NCBI GenBank assembly: GCA_011033025.1
Contig: WFMF01000110.1
Span: forward strand, 124,001 to 188,000
Direction: 5' to 3'
Length of the DNA: 64,000 nt
From: Beroe forskalii
Lineage: Eukaryota > Ctenophora > Nuda > Beroida > Beroidae
This document shows positions 33,580 through 49,236 of this stretch, piece by piece; position 1 is the first letter of the stretch; the number at the start of each line of letters is the position of its first letter. Under the pieces are notes generated by a model. It was given only the letters and a program-made list of their open reading frames with translations, was not told where the DNA came from and ran no database searches. Position numbers and translations under genes: made by a program.

Positions 33580-33984
33580 TTAATTATCTTCTTCTGACCT
33601 CAACTTGGCCTGCCAGTTCGTCACCTTGATGTTCAACTGTTGGGCTCGCTCCACGATAGCTTTCCTCTTCTTAGCACTCACATCATGAGCGATTTCAGCA
33701 GCGTAACGCTTATTGTGCATCATCAGAAGCTCGAGGTCTGCAACGTTGTGAACAACGAACTTCAGGAAACCGTCTGGCATAAGGTGCTTGGTGTTCTTGT
33801 TTGATCCATAACCGATGCTGGGCATCAGGAACTGACCCTTGAACCGTCGTCGGACTCTGTTGTCGATACCCTTGGGTTTCCTCCAGCTAGATCCGTCGAT
33901 CTTGCCATATCTGTCAGATTGGTGCCTGATGAACTTCTTCGTTCGTTTCTTGAGGATGCGTGGCTTTACAAGGGGGGATACCAT
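33580..33984 (-). CDS. RPL32: 60S ribosomal protein L32 (eL32)
   Basis: An uninterrupted 134-codon frame (human 135) begins [19 protein letters not shown] and contains [54 protein letters not shown] and [19 protein letters not shown], all diagnostic for eL32. It is a structural protein of the large subunit contacting 25/28S rRNA. STK11 starts 369 bp downstream on the same strand. The reading frame is intact. Confidence 0.98.
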   Translation of the reverse strand: MVSPLVKPRILKKRTKKFIRHQSDRYGKIDGSSWRKPKGIDNRVRRRFKGQFLMPSIGYGSNKNTKHLMPDGFLKFVVHNVADLELLMMHNKRYAAEIAHDVSAKKRKAIVERAQQLNIKVTNWQAKLRSEEDN

Positions 33985-34919
33985 CCTGTGACCTCAGCAC
34001 AAAAAACGGGGTTATTTATGGAAAATGATCAACATAATACACTCATGAAATAATTTGCGTGATAGGCCAAAAGTTAAACAGATTTTATCTACTGTAAGCG
34101 TCACGAAAAACAACAAACATGACCTTCGAATAATTTCAAAAACATGAATAGTTCGGGTCGATTTGCGGGCTTGCCAGTTAATAAAACACTGAATCCATAC
34201 ACTAAGTATAGTTATATTGTACGAAATGTAAAATAATTGTAAATTCTAATATATGATAAAAAAAAATAACTGAATAGTAATAGTATTGTTATAGATAAAT
34301 TCAAAATTGCTTATAAAAGAATGCAAGCAACATTTATGCATACACATTGTATAAAAACTTAAGATAATAACGGTTAAAATATCTGTTGAATCTTCCTACT
34401 AATTGCACAACTACCAATGGCTACTAATTCAGTAACTAATATTCAATAAAATAAGCAATCAAATATTCAAGTTTTATTCTAATTCAAAAGCAATTTAGAA
34501 TCTAAAGACACGAATACATTTATGATTATTCAAAATTCAAAATGAGATAAAAGGATACCGAAAAAAATGAATTTACAGATTAATAAAAAGCAATAAATTA
34601 GATGAGAATGATAATTTCAAATGAAGAATTGAGATTATCAGAATAGCATTATCATAAGAATATAATCAATAGGCGGGAACATGTTGGAAAAACTGAGTGA
34701 AACAGAGTTTACTCTGGGCGTTACACTTCAATAATGATTTAAATAAAAATTAATATTGTATGCTAAACGGATTATACAATACAGTCGATACATTAAAAAA
34801 CAATACGTGTTAAACATCAACAATCTTTTTATTCTGAAAACAGGGAACATCTATCTCAACCTGAGGCTCAGGCATTTTAAAAAACATGTAGGAATTCACA
34901 GGAACACACCCGGAAGAAT
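33985..34919. other. AT-rich spacer between RPL32 and SMC5
   Basis: No exon, hairpin or tandem repeat was recognised. Base composition is strongly AT. It should include the SMC5 3' UTR at its right end. Confidence 0.6.
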
Positions 34920-39015
<4,096 letters not shown>

Positions 39016-39173
39016 GGACCTATGATGTATTTTCTGATTAAAATTATAATGAATTTATAATGAATGATTGAGAATACTATCAACTTTTCAAGCAGTTTTG
39101 ACGAATAAAATTGCAAAAACGAAACATATTTCACAATATTGCCAAACTATCCCTTGGACTAAAATTTTAACTG

Positions 39174-39439
39174 ATATGTGTGCTCATAGGTTGAGAGCAA
39201 CAGGTCGAAAAGTAGGTCGGAAAGTAGGTTGAAAAGTAAGCTGAAAAGGTAGAAAGGGATCAATAAAGACCCTTCTTGGCTTGGAAATTGCAGATCATGC
39301 TTTCAATCTTCAAGAGAGATGAGGGAGAGATGTTGTAAAAACCATCCAGACTGGGGCACAGTAAAATTCTACAAGTCCTTTTGACCTTCTTTTCGACCTA
39401 CTTTTCAACCTGTTGTTTTCGACCTATGAAGACACATAT
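39174..39439. mobile_element. MITE with about 42-bp imperfect inverted ends
   Basis: The left arm starts TATGTGTGCTCATAGG and carries repeated AGGTCGAAAAGTAGGTC motifs to about 39240. The right arm (about 39375-39439) is its complement with roughly 80-85 percent match. The centre of about 130 bp is unique. No coding capacity; the target duplication is unclear. Confidence 0.65.
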
Positions 39440-39954
39440 GCGTAAGACTGGGATGAAATTGAACAAAACCTCTGAAATCGGAATTTTGAAGAGATAACAA
39501 TGCAACAAAAAGTTTTCCTTGGCTAGTTGGTTCTCCAAGCACATAGAAGAAGAATTGAATACTAAAAATTGATTTGAATAAAATGGTTACATCACAATTG
39601 CAATGTTTATATTTTCTCAGGTTTTATTGTAATGAAGCTTCTACATTGTGTTGAGGGAAAACACTCAGTCAATAATGAAGACACTTACAGAGGTTATCCA
39701 CTACAGAAACTGAATTATATCGTGAAAGAGCAAAATTGTGACCGCTCTGGTAAAAAGTCAAGAATTTCACAGGCACTAGCATACACATTAACAAAAAATA
39801 AAAGGTTTTCATCTTACATCGTGGCTTATTGAAAAGGAGATCTAGTCAGGGATGAATTGGAAATCCGTTGGCTTTGGATGTTAAAAACGATTTAGCAACT
39901 GGATGTGCTACTTTAGACCTTGAGGAAACGAACTGGCCCTGTTGGCAATTTTGT

Positions 39955-40350
39955 ATCGGCCGACCACGCCCTTTTTTGGCCACACCCATTTTTGCTGTTT
40001 TGCGCATGGTAAAAATGCCCTTATTTCGGCCCCCTTAGGTGTTGGGAGCAATCCAACCACCTTAAAATGAGCGTAATGGGCACATTATGTCGGGCGGATG
40101 ATGGTTCCAAGGCCACCAGGCCGTTCGTTTTTGAGTTATGGCTCAAAAATGGAAATTTCATCACCCGCTTGGCCATCGCTCTGAGAAAAATGTAACTTTG
40201 GTTCCTTTTGGAGTTGGGAGTGAACCAACCACATTAAAATAACCGCAATCAGCACATTAGTGGGGGTAGGTCACGGTTTTAAAGCCCCTCGACCATTATT
40301 TTTCGACTTATTGCCCAAGAACCAAAATTTCGAGGGCTCACATTGTACAG
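39955..40350. repeat. Two diverged tandem copies of a unit of about 180 bp
   Basis: TTGGGAGCAATCCAACCACC followed by TTAAAATGAGCGTAATGGGC near 40035 recurs, diverged, near 40210 as TTGGGAGTGAACCAACCAC and AATCAGCACATTAG. Both then carry a TTATGGCTCAAAAA / TTATTGCCCAAGAA block. It resembles an old satellite or SINE dimer; no function is visible. Confidence 0.5.
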
Positions 40351-42105
40351 AAGAGGTAGCCTCAGCTCCATTTTCAAGCCCAGAACAAACTAACTACCCA
40401 GAACAGTTACACCGCATTAAGATCAACAATGGTACCTATATCATTGTATCACAAGCTTCCAGCTAGGTGAATGCTCGTGGCACCAATCGATGCACAATTA
40501 AGTCACCACGACAGATACAGTGGTCGTAAATTGATGTATTGGCCATGAAGTTCCATTGAGCCAAATTTAGAAATTTGGGAGCAAGAAAATATGCAGTCCA
40601 CAGTCACACAGTTCACTCAGCTGCTTTTATTCCGGAGAAGAGGGCTGTTGGAGCAACGAAAACATGCTCATTGCAGTGGGGAAATAAATTATAAGTAACA
40701 CTTCTTTAACTTTTACAAAACTCTCACTATTATTTTCTGCTTATAATTAATATATTTCTGAGATCAATTCAGTTTTCTGCTCATATTCCTGCTTCGAGAA
40801 CAAACAAACTACATTACTGTTTTCAAATTGCAATTTCCTAGGGAAAATATGAGCTACTAGAACTTCCATAATGAGTTAAATTGAGTTCGGTGAAAAAAAT
40901 GAGTGGAATTATAACCCTTATAGGCCTTATATTCTACTTGATGGGAAAATGGAAACTTGACAATCCAAGGTCTTATCTAAAGAGGTGTATGGGTATACTA
41001 AAATCATAACAAAAATACTGCAAACACCAATTCTATTTGGCGACTTTTTGGATGTCACTGACTTATATGTTCTAATGTAAGTCTATGCATGATGCATCAG
41101 GCCTTAGTCCCAAATCCTTAAACCTTTGTATGACAATAAATCCTCAGACCATTGATTTCAAGTGATGTTACTAAATTATCATGTCATACAAGTTACAATT
41201 CTATATATTATGTTGTTGGTATTTACCATCATATTTTTGTCGAGGAATATTTGACCCCAAGTGGTGGACCAGGTGGTCCCAAGGGGTGCTATGAAGCAAA
41301 TAGCCACTGCATCCTTTCTCCAGCCACGATAACTGGTCTGCCACTCAGGGTGCATCTGTATTTGAAACTGACTAGCTCTGCAGGTAATAATGTAGGTATC
41401 ATTAGAACATTACAAACAGATGCAGCAAAAGGATGCTAGAGTTACTAGTCAGTTTCACAAAGGCCTGAATTGCCTCACAAGGCTCCAAACTACATAGAAA
41501 ACTCTTAAACAGCTGTGTAACTCATACTGTATGATACTCACTCAGTATGCTGAAATGATGGTATTAATTTATGCCTCGTAGATCACAACTGCTTTGAAGA
41601 GAATTCTATACCATTTTGTTTTTTGGCTTGCTTTTCTGACCCAGTAACATGGGTCAACAAATGATTACGTCTGATGTTATGAACTACTATAAAGTTAATG
41701 AGACCACTATTTAACACAATAAACTAATAATTGATAGAATATTCTTTTTTCCTGTAAAAATGGTCTGCAAAGCGTGCTACATTCAAGTATTTAATAAATG
41801 GTCTCTAATATCAATATAGTGATGACTATAATAGTATAATGATTTTGCATACTAGGTATTCAATGCAGATGATAAAATATAATGAACTGTAATTAAAATC
41901 TTAGTTCAAATTACAAGTATTTTGATTCGGACGTCAAAAGTCATTTGTGTTTGTGTGTGTGTTTGAAATGTGATTTGTATTAATGGAGATCAAAATAAAC
42001 TATTTGTTTTCATAAACTCTTTGTTTTCATGCAATTGATTTTCTAATTCAGGGATTGACAAAAGAGGCGGAAGAGACCAAACTGTGAATCATCAGCGGTT
42101 ACCCT

Positions 42106-42220
42106 ACAGTTGTAAGGTTTCCCTGCCATCTGCAATGTAGGTGTCCCATCAGCAGGTGGCAGGGAAACAGAGGGGTTTCGGCCCACGTACCCCTCACAGC
42201 TTACAACTGCAAGGCTGGGC
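42106..42220. repeat. Two-arm hairpin with GTTTCCCTGCCA stem
   Basis: CAGTTGTAAG near 42106 pairs with CTTACAACTG near 42208. Inside, TTTCCCTGCCA pairs with TGGCAGGGAAA. The following purine-rich GAGAGGAAAGAGAAAGAG recalls the flank of the SGTA-intron LINE, so this may be a LINE UTR remnant. Confidence 0.4.
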
Positions 42221-42554
42221 CACCCAGAACTCTCGATTTCTGAGCAACACAGGGAAAGGAGAGGAAAGAGAAAGAGTTCAGTAGAGATGAAAGATCAATG
42301 AGTGTTAAGATCATGTGAAATATCTAAATTTTACACAATTAAAACCTAAAAGTGGAAGTTAAAATGAATGGGAGGATGCAGGCATCTGCCCGCCTGTTCA
42401 GCCACACATTCAGTTCCAGGCTAATTAGTAATTATACAGTAAGTTGCTCGAGGTCAGCAACAAGCTGCATAACAAGCTGTACAGAATGTGAAGAACCTCG
42501 CGCACCAATACCTAAACAAATTGATCTAAAATTGTACTGCTATCTAAAATGGCA

Positions 42555-42987
42555 TACCTTATTGGCCTTTATTTAGGCGGCCTTTTTTTAACCGGCCCTA
42601 TGGTTAAAAATTGAACCATTTTTGAATCATTTTAACCGGCCCCTTGGACAAAAATTCTTTAGGCTGTAGCCAAAACGAAAAATTTCTGCTCAAAAAGAGC
42701 CATGAAAACCAATATAATATACTCAGAAAATTGCATAAAATACCTAAATCCCGGTCAATTATCGTGATGTAGGTCATTATCTCAACACAACCACAGATTA
42801 TATAATGACGGTTAAATGAAATACAGTGCAAAAGTCAAGTAATAAAAGTTTTATTTGGCCCAAGTTAACTGTCCTTTAATTTAATTGGCCCCATTTTAAC
42901 TGGCCATTTTTTAACCGGCCCTTTGGACAAAAAATCTCAAAGTTATTTTTGTCCTTAAGGGTCGGTTAAACAAGGGCCAATAAGGTA
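42555..42987. mobile_element. AACCGGCCC-type MITE
   Basis: Perfect 13-bp ends, TACCTTATTGGCC at 42555-42567 and its complement at 42975-42987, bound a 433-bp AT-rich interior with several AACCGGCCC/TGG motifs on both sides. It is the largest member of the family also seen at 10154-10233 and 37003-37026. Confidence 0.65.
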
Positions 42988-43478
42988 TTTTTGAAAAACT
43001 AGGAAAGCTATTCTTATTAAGGCAACGTTTAATAATGTCTACAAGATTGGAATTACTATAATACTGTATCCTCTTTCAATCAGTTTTTGGAAAACTTTTT
43101 TAAGATTGAAAATGAAAGTTTCAAATTCAGTACAAATGTTAGCATACCTAATATATATATATATATATTTCTAAAATGATACATTTTACATGTATCCGCC
43201 TCTTTTTGCAGGCAAAATGATCAACATCTTAACAAAGATCAACATCTTAACAAAGAGTTTCTAACTACTAAGAAGATCATCATTAAATATAAGATTATAT
43301 GTATGGTTAAATAATATAAAGTAGGTATTTAAGAAAAGAACTATTTCATTCTAGGCCTAAATTACCATAATTGTCAATATGAATAGCAAAATTTCACATA
43401 TACAGATAACTATTTACATAATAAAATGATTAAAATAAAAGCAATGATAAAAATGTGTCACTCATTTAGAGAACATAG

Positions 43479-44020
43479 TCAATATTTTGGTTGATATTCA
43501 TCATGTGATTTCGTCTGTTCAATGATGTTTTTGACATGATTTCTGAAAGAGTCCTTTATTCCTGTATCACCAAAAACAATGAAGTATCTGTACCAAGATT
43601 CTAAACCATGCAACTGAGTTTGAAGTTCATGTCTGGTTGGGCAATCAAACATTGGACACTCAAAGAGCTTGTGAAAAGATGTATCCCCCCAACATACCAC
43701 AGTCCTCACACTTTTCTTCATCACAATTTCTGACAGCACTCTTGAAGCTTTTTGAATCGTAAACAACGTCCATGAATGAAATCAAGTATATCTGATGTCT
43801 CCTGGCGTTTATCATTTCGATAGAGAAGAGGGAATTTCTTCATGTTTTGAAAGTTAACTGTGCTACAGGCAGTAGGGATATTGAAGAACTCATCATCAGT
43901 GAAGTACTTGAGCTGTGTATGTCTGATATTTGTGTCCCATTTGTAACACTCATAATCAAGCATGGATTCCTTAGAATAATGCAAATCTGTATCTGAAACT
44001 TCCATAAAACTGAGGGCCAA
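43479..44020 (-). mobile_element. LINE remnant: C-terminal end of a reverse transcriptase ORF
   Basis: Two overlapping minus-strand frames (43721-44020, then 43479-43766) read SDILDFIHGRCLRFKKLQE, then a Cys-rich segment (CDEEKCEDCG) and KLFECPMFDCPTRHELQ. This layout (CxxC, His-x4-Cys, then a helix) is the Cys-His motif at the end of several LINE ORF2 proteins. The frame shifts once, near a C-run at about 43685. The upstream RT core is absent. It abuts the plus-strand LINE start at 44041. Confidence 0.6.
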
Positions 44021-44040
44021 TCAAATTTGAGTTTCAGGAT

Positions 44041-44976
44041 ATGAGTTCAGCGACGCCCCCTAAGGGGATAAAACATGCTAATGGTGAAAAACAAGCTAAT
44101 GGTGAAAATGTTGATAATGCAAGGAAAAAGGGTAAGAAGGGAAAGAAAGATGTTACTGAATCAGACTCTTCTACTGTGCCATCAAATAGTAATGATTTGA
44201 TCAGACAGTTGGAACTATCTTTTAATGCAAAACTAGATGCTCTGTCAAAAGTTATAGAAGCCAAGGATAAAACCATTGCAACACTTAATCAGGAAGTAGG
44301 ATCCCTGAAAGCAGAAGTTGTAGAGTTGAAGAAAGGGTTCAATTTCATGTCCAAAGAAACTTCAGATCTCAAGAATGAGTTCCATGAAGTCAGTAAGAAC
44401 AATGAGGCAAATTTGGCTGAACTTCACAATAAAAGTGTTGATCTGGAGGACCGGAGCAGGAGATCCAACTTGGTATTTTTTGGAGTAAATGAACTGTCTG
44501 ATAAAAACAACACAGAGGACTGTGAAGAACTGATAACACAATTACTGATCCAGAACAAACTTGTCCCTCCAAATACTGTGAGTAGCAACCTTCTTGACAG
44601 GGCTCATAGGCTTGGACCACGGAAGCAAGGTGCAAACCAGAGGCCACGCCCCATAATCTGTAAATTCACTTTTTTCAAGGCAAAAGAGGCTGTACTGAAG
44701 AACAGTTTCAAATTCAAGGGTACACCTTTTGGAGTTGCTGAGGATTTCTCCAAAACAACTCTTGATATCAGAAGAGAACTGATCAACAAAGCCAAGATTG
44801 CCAAATCACAGTTTGACTTTGTGCTCAGTTACAAAGTGAACTATCGGAGGCTTGTGCTAAAGTATCAAGACCCAGAAACTGGAAATACCTTCTTCAGGGG
44901 CTTCAATCTATCTGATGTTCAATCTGATGGGGCATGGGCTGTACCCAAGAAATTCATCCCAAGTAATCGGGAATGA
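44041..44976 (+). CDS. LINE ORF1-type RNA-binding protein
   Basis: The 311-residue frame has a Lys-rich N-terminus, a coiled coil (residues about 60-140), LEDRSRRSNLVFFGVNE (the RRM start typical of L1-type ORF1 proteins), DRAHRLGPRKQG and a C-terminal domain RPIICKFTFFKAKEAVL..RRELINKAK. Such proteins trimerise on LINE RNA and act as nucleic-acid chaperones. Which downstream ORF2 it belonged to is not certain, since two LINEs are joined here. The frame is intact. Confidence 0.8.
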   Translation: MSSATPPKGIKHANGEKQANGENVDNARKKGKKGKKDVTESDSSTVPSNSNDLIRQLELSFNAKLDALSKVIEAKDKTIATLNQEVGSLKAEVVELKKGFNFMSKETSDLKNEFHEVSKNNEANLAELHNKSVDLEDRSRRSNLVFFGVNELSDKNNTEDCEELITQLLIQNKLVPPNTVSSNLLDRAHRLGPRKQGANQRPRPIICKFTFFKAKEAVLKNSFKFKGTPFGVAEDFSKTTLDIRRELINKAKIAKSQFDFVLSYKVNYRRLVLKYQDPETGNTFFRGFNLSDVQSDGAWAVPKKFIPSNRE

Positions 44977-45408
44977 GAAGCTGTGCCCAGAGTTTTTATC
45001 ATTACTTTTGTTGGATATATATATGAATTCATTTTTCTGTGGGATGCTCATCCATGAGCAATTCAGATGTTATGTTTTGTTCAGCAGTAGAGAAATGAAA
45101 TACTTCTTGACTTCAATCATATTCAGTACACTGAGAAATGATACTTTACATCACAAATTGATCATGACACAAGTGTGTGGCATAAATCTACAAACAGAAT
45201 CTTACTGTTATGAATGTATGTGGTTTTCCACTAGATTAAAAACCTTTGCTTTTCTCAGATATGTTTCAAAAGTTTCAAGGGGTAACAGTCTTAATGAAAT
45301 ATCCAATTTATACAGTGATTTAGTTTTTAAAAATTTAGACAATTGGGATCCTATGATAGGATTTTGCTTTACATTGATAAAAATGCTAGCAACTGAAAAG
45401 AGTTTATA

Positions 45409-46479
45409 ATGGGAAGGCTTCTTAAAAATTTCAAACTAACTTGCTTTTTTTGTAAGTATGAAATCCAGAAATCAAATAGATCCAATAACTCAGTAATATT
45501 CAAAAAGAAACCAAGATCAATTTGCAGATATTGTACCAAGAAAAAGCATAAGCCACTTGAGCCTCAATATGAAGGTCATGATACACAATGTAAAATTTGT
45601 AATAAGCCTGTCATGTTCCAAAATTGTATTGCCTGTTCAATCTGTGATCATTTTTACCATGGGAAATGCCTGAATATAAGCAAAACTGATATTCATCAAA
45701 TTGAAAAAATACCTACATTTTTTATATGTCCACCATGCAACAGTGATACCTTTCCAGGTATAGTTGAAAAGCATGAAAAAGTAAAGGCTTCCCAAAAATC
45801 CAAACTTAAGCAATGTTTCACTTGCCATAACTATGTTTCTAAAGAAAAATACTGTAACAAATTTTTGATTTATGGAAGTGAAAAACGAAGTATTTGTAAA
45901 AGCTGTAGTCTCCTTAATAAGGATATTCCTGTCAGAGATAAAAACTGTATTGAGTTCCTAGATTGTCCTATTTGCGAAAATCAAGTTAAATATGAATCTA
46001 TCTTTTGTAACTTATGCCAGCACTGGGTACACCCATATTGCAATGGTATCTCAAGACAAGACCTTAAAATGCTTAGTCTAAATTGTGAAGCCTGGCACTG
46101 TCAACGTTGTACATTAGATATATATCCCAATAATGTGATTGATCTGGTACCTAATTACACTAGCACAGGTAAAAGCTGCAGAAATGATTTTATTACTTAT
46201 AATGACTGCAGTTTGTGCAGGAGGAATGTTTCTGGAAGTGAAACACTGTCATGCTCAACATGTAATCATTGGGTACATAAAAAATGTATAGGACAGTTTA
46301 ACAATCGAATTGATTATCAAAACTTTCTTAAATATTACTCTACAAGGGATTGGGACTGCCCTTCTTGCACTGCAGAGATTTTACCATTCATCAATCTGGA
46401 TGATGAAGAGTTCCATATGCTACTATTAGACATGTATTCTGAGCCTACATATTTGAATAAAGAAAACTTTCGACATTGA
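45409..46479 (+). CDS. LINE-associated protein with several PHD/RING-like zinc fingers
   Basis: The 356-residue frame contains at least three Cys/His clusters of PHD type (CKICNKPVMFQNCIACSIC with HGKC; CPICENQVKYESIFCNLC with HPYC; CSLCRRNVSGSETLSCSTC with HKKC), followed by an acidic tail. PHD-like fingers of this pattern occur in the first ORF, or N-terminal to the endonuclease, of CR1/L2-type LINEs. An overlapping upstream frame (44915-45409) ends at the TAATG where this one starts and may be a frameshifted N-terminus. The ORF is cut by the L2-like insertion that begins near 46461. Confidence 0.75.
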   Translation: MGRLLKNFKLTCFFCKYEIQKSNRSNNSVIFKKKPRSICRYCTKKKHKPLEPQYEGHDTQCKICNKPVMFQNCIACSICDHFYHGKCLNISKTDIHQIEKIPTFFICPPCNSDTFPGIVEKHEKVKASQKSKLKQCFTCHNYVSKEKYCNKFLIYGSEKRSICKSCSLLNKDIPVRDKNCIEFLDCPICENQVKYESIFCNLCQHWVHPYCNGISRQDLKMLSLNCEAWHCQRCTLDIYPNNVIDLVPNYTSTGKSCRNDFITYNDCSLCRRNVSGSETLSCSTCNHWVHKKCIGQFNNRIDYQNFLKYYSTRDWDCPSCTAEILPFINLDDEEFHMLLLDMYSEPTYLNKENFRH

Positions 46480-49233
46480 TCTTGCAGCTATATGTGAGAC
46501 CTGGCTGACTGACAAATGTTGTCCAACAACAGCAACTATAAAAAAGTATGGATATTCTGTCCATCACCAGTTCAGACAGGGTCAGAGAGGTGGTGGAACT
46601 GCTCTTCTCTACAAAACAACCATACCTCTGATTCCTCTTGCCAATCCAATGAAAGTTAACTCATTTGAATACATTCTTGCTTCTCTGAAATCTGGCAGTG
46701 GGACTAAAATAACTTTTCTGCTAATTTACAGACCTGGTAACATGTCTGCCGTATTTAACAAAGAGCTGGATGCCTTAGTTTCAGACATTTTGTTAAGATG
46801 TGACTGCTTGGTGCTAGCAGGTGATTTGAATATACATTTTGACAACAGGGACAATAAACTTTACCAACAAGCTCTTCAAATACTTGAATCATGTGGAATG
46901 AAAAGGCAAGTTTTTGGTGCAACACATGTTTCTGGTGGTTCACTTGACCAAGTATTTCTTTTTTCTCTCCATAATCAGCTGCAGTGTGGTGTCTTGGTGG
47001 ATGATAAAAACAGTTTGCTTTCTGACCACTATCCTGTATACTGTACGCTTAATATCAATCATGAGAAGAAGTATATGAAAACAATAACATACAGAAGAAT
47101 TAAAAGCATTGACAAAGGCAGTTTCACAGACTCTTTAAATGTTATTCTAGAGAATTGCCTAAGTAAATCAGATTGTGGTTTTGGTAAATCTGTGAGTGAG
47201 TTATGCATGGGCACTAGGGAGTTACTTGATAACTCTGCACCTCTCCTCAGCAAGAATATATCTGTGGTTGATGTTGCCCCTTGGTTCGACTCAGAGTACA
47301 GGCAACTCCGGAAATTGAGGAGAAAGGCTGAAAGACATAAATCTAAATCAACAACTAATCTTATCCTTTATAAGGACCTCTGTCAACAATGTTCAGACTT
47401 GGCTTATGAGAAGAAGAAAGCCCATTTTCATAAGATGATCAAAAAGGCAGAAGGTAATCCCAAAACTCTGTACAAGATGGTGAATAAAGAATTAGATAGA
47501 AAACAAGTTAGTCAAGTCCCTCAGTTAACTGATGATTTGCCTGAACTTGTTAATAATTTCAATGTATTTTTCCAGGAAAAGATTGAAAAGATTAGGTCTG
47601 GAATGCCTTCTCAATCAAGCTATAAACCAGAACAGATTCCTCAAATGAGGCTCATGCATGAGTTCAGTCCCACACACATTGATGAAATCAGGGAAATCAT
47701 TGATGAGAGTGGCTTTAAGTGCTCACCAGATGACTTACTTCCAGGCTCACTCCTGAAAGACAATATAGACCTTTTTCTTCCTGTTCTTGTCCACTTGGTT
47801 AATCTCTCTCTATTGACTGGTGATATGGACTGTGTCAAGAGGGCTGACATAATTCCACTACTGAAAGATGAATCAGCAGATCCAAACAATCTCAAGAACT
47901 TCAGACCTGTCTCAAATCTGACCTTTTTGGGTAAGCTAATAGAGAGAGTTGTGCTTCGAAGACTCAATGACCATCTCGTTTTGAACAAGTTGAATATTCC
48001 TGAACAGTCAGCATACAAGAAGCATCACAGTACTGAAACTTTGTTAATCAGGATATGGAATGATCTGTTAGTTGCTTGTGATGAGAAGAGCTGTACAGTG
48101 ATGATGATGTTAGATCTGTCAGCAGCATTTGACACTGTGGATCATGCACTACTGCTGAAAATACTTAGTAATGAGATTGGGCTGAGAGGAACAGTTCTTT
48201 CGTGGTTCAAGAGTTTTCTTATGGGAAGGACACAGAGAGTTCGTGTTGGTGACACTGTCTCAGAAGAGATAGTCATAAAATTTGGGGTACCACAGGGCTC
48301 AGTCCTAGGGCCTGTTTTGTTTAACATTTACATAAGATCAATCTATAAATTTGTGAAAATCAAGGGTTCTCCATACAAGGTTATGCTGATGATCATCAGA
48401 TAATGATGTCATTCAAACCACACTCTCAAGGTGTTGTTTTGGTATATGAATTGAAAAGATGTATTGAAAGGATACAGTTCTGGATGGACCAATACTTTCT
48501 TCAATTGAATGGATCAAAAACACAAATAGCAATACTTGGTAGTCACAGGTTATTGCATGATATTGGAATAGGGGGACTCAACCTTCCATCAGGTATATCT
48601 ATCCGATTTGTGTCATCCTTCAGGAATCTTGGTCTTTACTTTGATACAAAGTTGACGCTAAGTAGGCAAATCACTGAACTAAAGAAGAGATGTTTTAGGA
48701 CAATCAGAAATGTCAACAAGATTAGATTCCTCCTAACCAAATGTCAGTTAAAAACTATTATAAATGCCCTTGTAGTATCATGCCTTGATTACTGCAACAG
48801 CCTATATTTTGGAATATCAGAAAAACTTCTTAATCAGCTTCAGTTGATTCAGAATGCATGTGCTAAGACTGTAACAGGAAAATATAAACATGATCATTTA
48901 GAAAATGACTTGAATGAACTGCATTGGCTTAATGTGAGAAAACGAGTTATATTTAAGTTAGCATTGCTATCATACAAATCTATTATTGGTAATTCACCTG
49001 AGTATCTGAAGGAACTCTTTGTTTATTCACATCATGGCCATTCTCTTCAACTTATTGTTCCAAATTTTAGCACGCTTTATGGTAATAAGAGCTTTAGTGT
49101 AGTGGGTCCTAAACTAATGAACAGACTCCCTAAACATATAGTTTCTGCTGATGATGTTGATTCGTTTAAAGCATTGCTCAAAACTTATTTATTTAGTGCA
49201 TCTGAAGTTACAATAAGAAACCTGATTGAATAA
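46461..49233 (+). mobile_element. 5'-truncated L2/CR1-like LINE nested in another LINE
   Basis: It begins inside the endonuclease (FDIDLAAICETWL, near 46474), continues with LVLAGDLNIHFD and LLSDHYPVYC, then the reverse transcriptase (LMLDLSAAFDTVDHALLL, GVPQGSVLGPVLFNIY). The catalytic GYADDH comes just after a one-base frameshift near 48380, and the frame then runs 48403-49233 to the end. TTGAATAA is present at both borders (46453-46460 and 49226-49233), compatible with a target duplication or with the element's own tail. It is similar to but clearly distinct from the LINE at 56.6-61 kb. Truncation and frameshift make it inactive. Confidence 0.75.
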
Positions 49234-49236
49234 TGT

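Larger units (their letters stand above)
39016..43478. other. Repeat-bearing AT-rich spacer upstream of SMC5
   Basis: Besides the inverted-repeat elements at 39174-39439 and 42555-42987, the diverged repeat at 39955-40350, the hairpin at 42106-42220 and an (AT)n tract at 43153-43168, I see no exon. The short open frames here have no recognisable similarity. Confidence 0.55.

Noticed and set aside
43153-43168. Short (AT)n tract
   Set aside because: An ordinary microsatellite with no further context.
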